A stretch of DNA of 32,981 bases from an uncultured Saprospiraceae bacterium. Lineage in GTDB: Bacteria; Bacteroidota; Bacteroidia; Chitinophagales; Saprospiraceae. Of this stretch, positions 1-7,582 are shown in pieces (position 1 is the stretch's first letter; the number at the start of each line of letters is the position of its first letter). A program made the translations under genes and the position numbers. The notes beneath the pieces are model-generated. The model was not told the origin of the DNA. It worked only from the letters and a program-made list of their open reading frames with translations, and searched no databases. The stretch spans positions 1 to 32,981 of the forward strand of contig CALIEI010000138.1 in the NCBI GenBank assembly GCA_938022165.1, written 5' to 3'.

Positions 1-770
1 TTTAGCTTGATATTCTTACCGCCAGTGAGACTTGCCATCTTAGCCATGATCATAGAACGTGAGGTCTCTGCATCATTCTGTACTTTACTCAATATGGGCA
101 ATACTGCGGCTAAGGGCATATGATGAAATTTATATTCACTCAATTTGAGGGGTTTTCCGTCTTTAGATTTTTTCTGAATTTCTTCTTCTGATTCAATATA
201 CAAAGGCAAGTTTGTTTGCAGACTGGCAATTATCTCTTCAATATCCGCCTCTGAATAAGACTTTGCCTTTTTAACTTCTGCATCTTCAATCACTTCTTTG
301 TAAATGGAAACTAAGTTTTCCTTTAGGTCTAGGATGGCTAATTTGATATTTTCGCCTTCTCCGTTATTTATCAAAAGTCTGTTACTTACATCCTTGTTTT
401 TACTTCCTTTGGGCTTTTCTTCGATATAGTCTTCATCATCTAGCAGCCCGTTTCTATTTCCAACATCATCTATTAATTTTTCTTTTATTGACTCAATGTG
501 CTGGACAAGGGAGTCCACATGAAGATTCATTTTTTCAACTCCACCATTGATAGCTGGAGCAAGCTTCTTTTTTGTAGTCAACGCTTTCTGAATAATTCTA
601 TAAGTATTGGCTGCATCTTCATTTGCAATGAGCATTGATTTTTTAAAACTCTTGTCTAAATCAAAAAAGGCATTCATTACTTCGGCAGAAACATTAAGGA
701 CTAGTAGCGCAGTGAGAACTAGGTACATCAAATTGACCATCAATTGGCGGGGTTCTTTAGGTATAGACAT
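1..770 (-). CDS. gldM: GldM (PorM), type IX secretion / gliding motor protein, 3' end outside window
   Basis: The minus-strand reading frame is open from an ATG at 768-770 to the window edge, giving about 256 residues. Its start, MSIPKEPRQLMVNLMYLVLT, is the hallmark GldM N-terminus: a short cytoplasmic tail, then a single membrane helix (about residues 11-30) ending in ALLVLNVSAEVMNAFF. In the family GldM pairs with GldL to form the proton-driven motor of the type IX secretion system, and its large periplasmic part reaches the GldK/GldN ring. Residues 35-256 here match the start of that helical periplasmic region. The canonical gene order puts gldL directly upstream, but here the upstream neighbour is a GH9 cellulase gene, 143 bases away and on the same strand. 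The identification is firm; the remaining half cannot be seen. Confidence 0.93.
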   Translation of the reverse strand, partial: MSIPKEPRQLMVNLMYLVLTALLVLNVSAEVMNAFFDLDKSFKKSMLIANEDAANTYRIIQKALTTKKKLAPAINGGVEKMNLHVDSLVQHIESIKEKLIDDVGNRNGLLDDEDYIEEKPKGSKNKDVSNRLLINNGEGENIKLAILDLKENLVSIYKEVIEDAEVKKAKSYSEADIEEIIASLQTNLPLYIESEEEIQKKSKDGKPLKLSEYKFHHMPLAAVLPILSKVQNDAETSRSMIMAKMASLTGGKNIKL

Positions 771-913
771 GGCAGTGCATTTAAAGGCTAGTAAATTAAC
801 TTATCAGAAAATCGTTTTGATTTGAAGATCAGTTATTCGTTATGCATGCATGTGCTATCATAATGCAGACTAGACAAAAAGGAACAACAAAATAAGGAAT
901 GAGAAAAAGTAAA

Positions 914-3061
914 TTACATCTTTATGATGCGTTGTACGAACATATTACTATTTGAAATATGCTGAAGTCGAACAAAATGCAACCCAGAACTCAAGGAACT
1001 TAAATCAATAGTTTCTTCGCTTTGGTTACTTGAATTAATTTGCAAGACAACATTTCCAAGGGCATCTATTACATCGATATTATACAAGCTGAGATTACCT
1101 TGTATTACAAAAATATCATTTGTAGGATTGGGAAATATTTCGATGTCAAAATCATTAGCTGAGATGTTTACAGTGCTAGTAGCAGGAGCTTGATCTACAC
1201 CCATTATGGCCGATAATAATTTAATATAAGCCGCTTGATAATAAATGGCTGGCTCTGTTATCTCCCAAGAAACTGCACTGCCGCCTGAGTTAAAATCCGC
1301 ATAGGATTTATAATAAGGCTGATTCGCAGGTGGGTTACTTGTACCTGAATATGTATGATTGGGTCCACCCGATAAGAATCCAGGAGCAGGACCATACAAT
1401 GAAGTATTTACATTATCAAAATCAGTTCCATCACTAAACCAAGTATGATAAATCTCATCAGCACTATTCTCAGCTCCTTTATTATTCATGTTACTTAGAA
1501 ACACCTTTCCAAGTGGATTACAGCCATGAAGGAAATGTAGATGGCCAGCCGCTTTATCTCTGTATGAATCAGGAGTTGAATTGCTTGTAACAAATCGATT
1601 GACATTGAGATTTAGGTTCCCCATACTGCTTTGTTGAGAATTGCTCCCCCATCCTAAATAATAATTTGGCATATAGCAACGATACAAGTCAATGTTAGAA
1701 GATCCATAATAGTCTTCCCAATTATTATTTATTGCAGCATTTTCAAATGAAGTAAGGAAATCGTTAGCTACTGTAGCATCATTTCCTGGCAAGGTAGAAT
1801 AATGTACATATGCATCCTTTGACATCATATAATTTATACCCCATTGCTCGTCAAAAGTGCTATTAAAGTCGAAACCAAAAACCAGTGATTTTTGATATTC
1901 ATTAACTATAAAATCATTATAGGCTGTTTTACCAGTCGCTTCAAATAAATAAATTGCCGTTCCAATAAAATACTCTTGATATTTTTCGCTATTGAAGTCA
2001 GCATCACCAGCTACGATAGAACCATCATCACAATCTAATTCCAAAGTTCCCGTATTGTAAAATGGCAATACATAATTCCAACATAATTCAGCTTGTGTTA
2101 AAAGACTATTTGCATAACTATTCAAACTTGGAAAATCCTTCAAAACAAAATAGGCATGTGCAAATACAGAAGCAACCGTTAGCGATGCCGATGTACAGGT
2201 TGGACCATAAAAGCGCTGATCAGTATTTGCGCTTGGAGGAGAAGATATGTTGACATTAAAGTTGGTACTGCCCATTTTGATCTGTGCACTCCCATCTAAA
2301 TTACTCATTTTTTGGAGCCAATCTAATTCCCATATTATTTCATCCAGTAAATCTGGAATTCCATTTCCAGATTCTGGCAAATTGAAATTATCAGTGAATA
2401 GGCTTGGATTATATCTATATGCCCATAATAAGGCATGGATAGTTTCCATTGTGAAGGTGGTGTATTTATTATAATCCCCTGCATCAAACCAGCCTCCCGA
2501 AAGATCCCTTTCAAGGCTAGCATCATTTGGGCTTCCAACAAACCTACAATTGAAATCTTGTAAAGCATTATCAAAATTCATCCCATCTGTCCAATTAGCT
2601 TCTGCATATGGAACTTCCTTGCTGTGGTTACAACGATTATAGTAGTACATTTTGGTTGCTGTTTCCAATACAGTATCGTACACATCGTAGCCTATCTCAA
2701 AGTCAGCAGAAGATTCATTATTTTGTGCATCGTGTAAGTAATAAGTTCCTGCTGTAGTTACATTTGAAAAATCTACCCACCATCCTTTATCGCCTGACCA
2801 GACTGAATCTGTATTTCCGTTATTCCAAACCAATGGATTATAAACACCAACGATAGCATTGGTATTCGCATTTCTTAATTCTATGGATGTACTTGGAGAA
2901 TAATTAAGTGAGGAATTAAAGCCCACTTCAGGGCTACTCAAAACTGCTATTTTGGTTGCATTAGGCGTATACCCAAATTGATCTACATGGATAAATGGGC
3001 TCTGTGAAAAAAGCCCATAACTCAGCATAAATAGAACAAGAAAAAGATGGACCGTTTTCAT
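914..3061 (-). CDS. Secreted GH9 family endoglucanase with T9SS type A sorting domain
   Basis: This 715-residue protein has a signal peptide (about residues 1-20), an N-terminal CelD-type Ig-like domain (about 22-122, beginning FIHVDQFGY) and a glycoside hydrolase family 9 catalytic domain (about 130-620). The GH9 signature GGWFDAGDYNKY lies at 189-200; D194 and D197 match the nucleophilic-water-activating Asp pair. E603 in ITEPAIYYQAA matches the catalytic acid. HGCNPLG (512-518) and APGFLSGGPN (559-568) are further GH9 landmarks. Residues about 640-715 (IFPNPTNDIFVIQG, then SSGLHFVRLQ and a terminal QRIIKM) form a T9SS type A C-terminal sorting domain. The enzyme is expected to hydrolyse beta-1,4-glucan or a related beta-glucan outside the cell. 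It is monocistronic by spacing, with 98 bases to its upstream neighbour. Exact substrate is not determined by sequence. Confidence 0.93.
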   Translation of the reverse strand: MKTVHLFLVLFMLSYGLFSQSPFIHVDQFGYTPNATKIAVLSSPEVGFNSSLNYSPSTSIELRNANTNAIVGVYNPLVWNNGNTDSVWSGDKGWWVDFSNVTTAGTYYLHDAQNNESSADFEIGYDVYDTVLETATKMYYYNRCNHSKEVPYAEANWTDGMNFDNALQDFNCRFVGSPNDASLERDLSGGWFDAGDYNKYTTFTMETIHALLWAYRYNPSLFTDNFNLPESGNGIPDLLDEIIWELDWLQKMSNLDGSAQIKMGSTNFNVNISSPPSANTDQRFYGPTCTSASLTVASVFAHAYFVLKDFPSLNSYANSLLTQAELCWNYVLPFYNTGTLELDCDDGSIVAGDADFNSEKYQEYFIGTAIYLFEATGKTAYNDFIVNEYQKSLVFGFDFNSTFDEQWGINYMMSKDAYVHYSTLPGNDATVANDFLTSFENAAINNNWEDYYGSSNIDLYRCYMPNYYLGWGSNSQQSSMGNLNLNVNRFVTSNSTPDSYRDKAAGHLHFLHGCNPLGKVFLSNMNNKGAENSADEIYHTWFSDGTDFDNVNTSLYGPAPGFLSGGPNHTYSGTSNPPANQPYYKSYADFNSGGSAVSWEITEPAIYYQAAYIKLLSAIMGVDQAPATSTVNISANDFDIEIFPNPTNDIFVIQGNLSLYNIDVIDALGNVVLQINSSNQSEETIDLSSLSSGLHFVRLQHISNSNMFVQRIIKM

Positions 3062-3159
3062 AGGTTTTTTTTGAAATTTAATTAAAAATACACAAAAAAC
3101 TTAAGAATGCTAAGCTGTCCTTTCTCAAAATTCGATCTAAGGAAAATTATAGAAGCATA

Positions 3160-4167
3160 TTAGTCAAACCCATTCACACCATTAACCGTGGTATACTTGA
3201 AGCTCAATTTCTTATCAGGATTGATACGTTTAAATGCAGACTGCACCATAATGGTTCCTTCGTGAAAACCACAAAGGATCAATTTGAGTTTGCCTTCATA
3301 AGTATTGATATCTCCGATAGCATAGATGCCAGGTACATTAGTACTGTAGTCTTTAGTGTCTACTTCGATGGCATTCTTGGTGATATTCAAGCCCCATTCA
3401 GCAATTGGACCCAACTTTGGTGACAAACCAAAAAGTGGAACAAAGTGATCAGTAGATTGAATGATCTCTCCATGTTCTTTATGCTTGATGACTACATCAG
3501 TAAGCTTACCATTACCTTTAAGGCCTACCGCTTGCGCATTGGTTAAGAGTTTTATCTTGCCGCTCTCAGAAAGCTCCATTACTTTTTCTACAGAGTCTAA
3601 AGCCCCACGAAAATCTTTACGACGATGAATCAACATCACCTCCTTAGCGACGTCTGCTAAAAAGATAGTCCAATCTAAAGCAGAGTCTCCCCCACCAGCA
3701 ACTACTACTCGCTTATCACGATAAAATTCTGGATCTTTTATGATGTACTCAACTCCATTGTCTTCAAATTGAGCTAAATTATCGATAGGTGGTTTTCGAG
3801 GTTCAAAGCATCCCAACCCACCAGCAATACAGATCACTGGTGCATTGATCTTGGTGCCCCGACTGGTCGTCAAGACAAAACTATCATCTTCTAATCTCTC
3901 TATACTTTCGGCTCTTTCTCCTAAAGTAAACCCAGGTTTAAACGGAGCGATCTGCTCCATCAAATTGTCTACTAACTCGCCTGCTAAAATAGAGGGAAAA
4001 CCTGGAATATCATATATTGGTTTTTTAGGATATATCTCCGATAATTGACCACCTGTCTGTGGCAGTGAATCCACGAGGTGGCATTTGAGTTTAACTAAGC
4101 CGGCCTCAAAAACGGTAAATAAGCCACATGGGCCCGCCCCTATGATTAATATATCTGTTTTTTCCAT
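3160..4167 (-). CDS. Thioredoxin-reductase-like ferredoxin/flavodoxin-NADP(+) reductase
   Basis: This 335-residue flavoprotein has the FAD-binding motif GAGPCG at 10-15, the NADPH-binding motif GGGDSA at 158-163 with the phosphate-contacting HRR at 181-183, and the second FAD motif AIGD at 283-286. It lacks the CxxC redox pair that thioredoxin reductases carry between the two nucleotide domains. Together with the C-terminal extension after about residue 310, this places it in the YumC/TrxR-like ferredoxin-NADP reductase group (EC 1.18.1.2). The expected role is cytosolic electron exchange between NADPH and ferredoxin or flavodoxin. The ATG at 4165-4167 is the natural start, six residues before the first beta strand of the Rossmann fold. 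It appears to be a single-gene unit. Confidence 0.9.
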   Translation of the reverse strand: MEKTDILIIGAGPCGLFTVFEAGLVKLKCHLVDSLPQTGGQLSEIYPKKPIYDIPGFPSILAGELVDNLMEQIAPFKPGFTLGERAESIERLEDDSFVLTTSRGTKINAPVICIAGGLGCFEPRKPPIDNLAQFEDNGVEYIIKDPEFYRDKRVVVAGGGDSALDWTIFLADVAKEVMLIHRRKDFRGALDSVEKVMELSESGKIKLLTNAQAVGLKGNGKLTDVVIKHKEHGEIIQSTDHFVPLFGLSPKLGPIAEWGLNITKNAIEVDTKDYSTNVPGIYAIGDINTYEGKLKLILCGFHEGTIMVQSAFKRINPDKKLSFKYTTVNGVNGFD

Positions 4168-4266
4168 TTGATCGTAATTGAAAACGCAATATTACAATAA
4201 GAAACAGATAGAGTCTACTATAGTTACATAAAAAAATGGCAAATGCACAGATTGAACAAAGTAGTA

Positions 4267-5322
4267 TCATTCTAATTGACACTGCTGGAGCAAAGTGCCT
4301 TCAACTCCTTTGATTTCAGCTGTCAACTTAGGTTTTTCTCCAGACCAATCGATTTGAAGTATTCCGTAATTTAGTTTAGCGATGAGATCGCCTACTCGAT
4401 ATTGATTTGGTTCTTCTTTGAGTGTACTCCAAGTATGTGTCAGTCCGCTACTAGTCACCTCATAGAGTGAGGCATCAGAATCCTCAAAATTGATTTGAGA
4501 TATTTCGGCTATATGACGATCTCCACTAATGAGCAATGGGCTAGATGGGTTAGTTTTTTCTATCAGCTTTAAAAACTTTCGACGTGCCGAAGGAAAATTT
4601 CCCCACATCTCATAATTGTGCTCCTTCGGAATTAATTGGATACTTGAAATAATGATATGCACGTCCGCAGAAGAATCTGTCAACTGTCGCTCTAGCCATT
4701 TCCATTGATCAAAACCGAGTACATCTCCCGTTCGATTGGGCAGGTATCTTCTGCCTCCTTCCTCAGGATTTTTCTCTAGCTCATCTCTAAAGTATCTGGT
4801 ATCAAGTAAAATAATCTTTACTTTTCTACCTTCGGGTCCAAAAGTATAAGCCTGGTAAGCACCATCACGCTTATACACTGGTCTACTTTCGTCTACGTCT
4901 AAAAAACTGAGAAGCAATTGTTTGCTTTGTTCTTTTTTGGGATACGTTTTGCAAGCGTCATTGTCTCCGTAGTCATGATCATCCCATGTCCCTATGACTG
5001 GCACCTGTGCAGTAAAACGCTGATAGGCTTCGTTTAATTTCTGAACGTGATATTCATCCGCTTTAAGACGCATATCTTCTGTATCTGCATAAATTATATC
5101 TCCTGTCCAAATCCAAAGATCAGGTCTATCAGCAGCAATAGGTGCCCATATACTTTGTTCCTTTTTTTGATTATTGCAAGATCCAAATGCAATCCTTGTT
5201 AGTTGCTTATCCAATGATAGCTTCATTGGTTTAAACATTCGATTTTGCGCATTAGCATTTAGAAATAAAAAACTAGATACTAGGCTAAGAATTAAGGATC
5301 GAAGAACTATTTTATACATCAT
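4267..5322 (-). CDS. PhoD-like alkaline phosphatase family metallophosphoesterase, secreted
   Basis: The 351-residue product begins with a signal peptide (about residues 1-26, cleavage near NANAQ). Metal-binding motifs of the PhoD/metallophosphatase fold are visible: FGSCNNQ at 46-52, WTGDIIYAD at 72-80, WDDHDYGDND at 113-122 and ISGDRHIAE at 265-273. It should hydrolyse phosphoesters in the periplasm or outside the cell with Ca2+/Fe3+-type metal centres. The exact substrate, phosphomonoester or diester, is not evident. The reading frame begins 11 bases inside the 3' end of the Gfo/Idh/MocA gene upstream, so the two are probably co-transcribed and translationally coupled. Two consecutive ATG codons (5320-5322 and 5317-5319) offer alternative starts differing by one residue. 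Confidence 0.88.
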   Translation of the reverse strand: MMYKIVLRSLILSLVSSFLFLNANAQNRMFKPMKLSLDKQLTRIAFGSCNNQKKEQSIWAPIAADRPDLWIWTGDIIYADTEDMRLKADEYHVQKLNEAYQRFTAQVPVIGTWDDHDYGDNDACKTYPKKEQSKQLLLSFLDVDESRPVYKRDGAYQAYTFGPEGRKVKIILLDTRYFRDELEKNPEEGGRRYLPNRTGDVLGFDQWKWLERQLTDSSADVHIIISSIQLIPKEHNYEMWGNFPSARRKFLKLIEKTNPSSPLLISGDRHIAEISQINFEDSDASLYEVTSSGLTHTWSTLKEEPNQYRVGDLIAKLNYGILQIDWSGEKPKLTAEIKGVEGTLLQQCQLE

Positions 5323-6307
5323 AACTAAGATAAAATATGCCCGCTTTTTTGCGAACTTGGTCTAAAACAGACATTAATCGAATACTAAAATCTAAGGGCA
5401 TTATGTCGCTTTCAGTTTGCCCATTACGGATACATGATGCTACCTCATCGGCCTCAAAATTATATCCGTTACAAGTATAGCTAAAATTTGAGGTTTTTCT
5501 TTGTTTATCCTTGATCTGTAACACATAATTCGCTGGTTCATGGAATCTCGCCGTTTCACCAACACTCAAAGAGCCCTTTTCTCCCTTGATAAAGAGGGCT
5601 GTAGGAGTATCTTTTAATAAAGTACAATGCAAATCCGCGATACATGTATCACTATATCTAAACTTTATTTTGACTTCTGTATCTACTCCAGTATCTCCAA
5701 AATTAGCCTTAGCCTCTATGTCATTAGGTGCACCGATTAGATCTAAAGCTGCAAAAATCGGATAGATTCCGATATCTAACAAGGCGCCTCCTCCTAGTCG
5801 CTTTCGAAAAAGACGAGTATGTTCTTTTTCATTGGCCACAAAACCAAAGTCCGCACTCAATTGTGTAATAGGGCCAAGTACACCGCTGTTTACAATATTC
5901 TTTACTTCTTTATAATGCGGCAAAAATTTGGTCCACATGGCCTCCATGAGAAAAACATTTTTTTCTCTAGCAAGCCCTACCATTTGTTCTACTTGAGTAG
6001 AATTTATGGCGAGCGGTTTTTCACAGAGTACTGGGATACCCGCCTCCAAACACATTATGGTATTTTCGCAATGCATATTATGCGGTGTAGCAATGTAGAC
6101 TGCATTTAGTTCTCCACAGTTCAAAATGTCACTGTAGTCTCCGTAAGAAAACTTTGCTTGATAGCGAGAAGCAAAATCCTGCGCTTTGTCTTTCGACCTT
6201 GAAGCTACAGCATGTAAAACGCCTCTTTCTGTTTTGGGTAAATCTTGTGCAAATTTTTCAGCAATTTTACCTAAGCCTATAATACCCCACTTGAAGTCTC
6301 TAACCAT
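5312..6307 (-). CDS. Gfo/Idh/MocA family NAD(P)-dependent oxidoreductase (dihydrodiol-dehydrogenase-like)
   Basis: The 331-residue protein starts with a Rossmann nucleotide-binding motif (WGIIGLGKIAEKFA, residues 7-20). The family hallmark CEKPLA, which includes the catalytic-lysine motif EKP, is at 95-100. LMEAMWTKFLPHY (120-132) and GGGALLDIGIYP (172-183) resemble the trans-1,2-dihydrobenzene-1,2-diol dehydrogenase / sugar oxidoreductase branch of the family. These are usually cytosolic enzymes that oxidise or reduce sugars, inositols or other hydroxylated rings; the substrate here is unknown. It is the first gene of a two-gene unit with the PhoD-like phosphatase, and it diverges from the BASS transporter at 6439 across a 131-bp shared promoter region. 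Confidence 0.9.
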   Translation of the reverse strand: MVRDFKWGIIGLGKIAEKFAQDLPKTERGVLHAVASRSKDKAQDFASRYQAKFSYGDYSDILNCGELNAVYIATPHNMHCENTIMCLEAGIPVLCEKPLAINSTQVEQMVGLAREKNVFLMEAMWTKFLPHYKEVKNIVNSGVLGPITQLSADFGFVANEKEHTRLFRKRLGGGALLDIGIYPIFAALDLIGAPNDIEAKANFGDTGVDTEVKIKFRYSDTCIADLHCTLLKDTPTALFIKGEKGSLSVGETARFHEPANYVLQIKDKQRKTSNFSYTCNGYNFEADEVASCIRNGQTESDIMPLDFSIRLMSVLDQVRKKAGIFYLSYDV

Positions 6308-6438
6308 TTTAGATTTTGTTTTAGCTCAAAATCGAAAGATTAACCTTTGATCTCAATGTTATTCAATAATAAAACTAAAATTAGTTAAAGCTTTTCTATC
6401 TTTCATTCTCGGTATTACAAAAACTGTAAATCACTTTA

Positions 6439-7338
6439 ATGCACGATATAGATCAGCATTCTTTTGAATTTAATCCTGACCAGCTAATTTTATTAAATAT
6501 ATGCTTGGGGTTTTTGATGTTTGCTGTAGCATTGGACATTAAACTATCTGATTTCAAGAGAGTTTTTGACAACCCTAAAGCGGCAATAGTAGGCCTGACT
6601 TCGCAGTTACTATTGCTTCCATTGCTTTCGATAGCTTTAGTCTACCTTTTTAGACCTGCTCCTTCGATAGCGATGGGCATGATGATGATTTCAGCTTGCC
6701 CAGGAGGCAATGTATCCAACTATGCAGTTCATCTTTCCAAAGGCAATACTGCTCTGAGTATATTGATGACTAGTATTACCACAGTATGTGCCATAATCAT
6801 CACCCCACTTGCTTTTGGATTTTGGACAAAACTGATACCTGGTGATTCTGCGATCAGCATAAGTGTAGAACCTAGCCAAATGGTACAGACTATCTTCCTG
6901 TTGATATTTGTGCCCCTGGCTATTGGAATGCTTAGCAATCGTTACCTACCTAGCTTTACAGAAAAGATCAATAAGCCTGTCAAGACTATAGCTATGGTCA
7001 TTTTTATCAGCTTTGCAGTAGTCGCTATCTATACCAAGTTTGAGGATTTACGTACTTATGTCCATTTGGTATTTTTTATTGTTTTGGTGCACAATGCCCT
7101 AGCATTGATGATGGGATATGGGTTTGCCAAGCTAAATAAAATGAAAGAATATACAGCTAGAGCGATTTCTATAGAAACAGGAATACAGAATACTGGCCTT
7201 GGATTGATATTAATTTTCAATTTTTTTGATGGTTTAGGAGGGATGGCCCTAATTGTTGCTTGGTGGGGAATATGGCACTTGATATCAGGTTTTTTACTAG
7301 CCACTTATTGGGGAAGAAAACCTATCTCGCCAAATTAA
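6439..7338 (+). CDS. Bile acid:sodium symporter (BASS) family transporter
   Basis: The 299-residue, highly hydrophobic protein has about nine to ten predicted membrane segments. LGFLMFAVALDIKLSDFKRV near the N-terminus and MISACPGGNVSNYAVHLSKG in the middle are typical of the BASS/ASBT fold, the latter being the sodium-site crossover region. A second conserved patch, ISIETGIQNTGLG, matches the E-x-G-x-Q-N element in the C-terminal repeat. Bacterial members move organic anions with sodium (bile salts, pyruvate, pantothenate and others), so the substrate cannot be assigned. The start ATG lies 131 bases from the divergent oxidoreductase gene. A 15-bp perfect palindrome overlaps its stop codon. 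Confidence 0.9.
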   Translation: MHDIDQHSFEFNPDQLILLNICLGFLMFAVALDIKLSDFKRVFDNPKAAIVGLTSQLLLLPLLSIALVYLFRPAPSIAMGMMMISACPGGNVSNYAVHLSKGNTALSILMTSITTVCAIIITPLAFGFWTKLIPGDSAISISVEPSQMVQTIFLLIFVPLAIGMLSNRYLPSFTEKINKPVKTIAMVIFISFAVVAIYTKFEDLRTYVHLVFFIVLVHNALALMMGYGFAKLNKMKEYTARAISIETGIQNTGLGLILIFNFFDGLGGMALIVAWWGIWHLISGFLLATYWGRKPISPN

Positions 7339-7344
7339 ATTTGG
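7330..7344. other. 15-bp perfect palindrome over the stop codon of the BASS transporter gene
   Basis: CCAAATT A AATTTGG is a perfect inverted repeat with a one-base centre, and it covers the TAA stop at 7336-7338. No run of T follows it, so an intrinsic terminator is not well supported. As RNA the loop would be too tight unless a few pairs open. It may be fortuitous. Confidence 0.3.
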
Positions 7345-7500
7345 TTCGATAAGCCTTATTTTCTGCGATTTATGCATATTAATATACCTTAACCCGTCTA
7401 ATTTCAGTATATTTATAAGTCAATAGAGTGACTTTAATCTAAAGCACACGTAAAAAGATTAGAGAGGCAGAATGAATTAAATCAAAACAAAATCAAAACA

Positions 7501-7518
7501 GAACATCTACGTATGTTC
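7501..7518. promoter_or_regulatory. Small inverted repeat in the leader of the DUF937/OmpA-like gene
   Basis: GAACAT ctacgt ATGTTC, six paired bases with a six-base loop, lies 65 bases before the ATG at 7583. It could be an operator or a leader hairpin. The arms are short and chance occurrence is possible. The rest of the 244-base gap between 7338 and 7583 is AT-rich with no gene. Confidence 0.25.
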
Positions 7519-7582
7519 AAAATCTAAGAAATATTCCTAATTTTTATTTTACAGATTAAATCAAATTCAAAATCGGAAATCT

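Noticed and set aside
607-825. 72-codon plus-strand frame
   Set aside because: It lies antisense to the start of gldM, whose reading is unambiguous.
7339-7360. GGTTCGAT near the end of the BASS gene, resembling a tRNA T-loop
   Set aside because: No acceptor, D or anticodon arms can be drawn around it; no tRNA was found elsewhere in the window.
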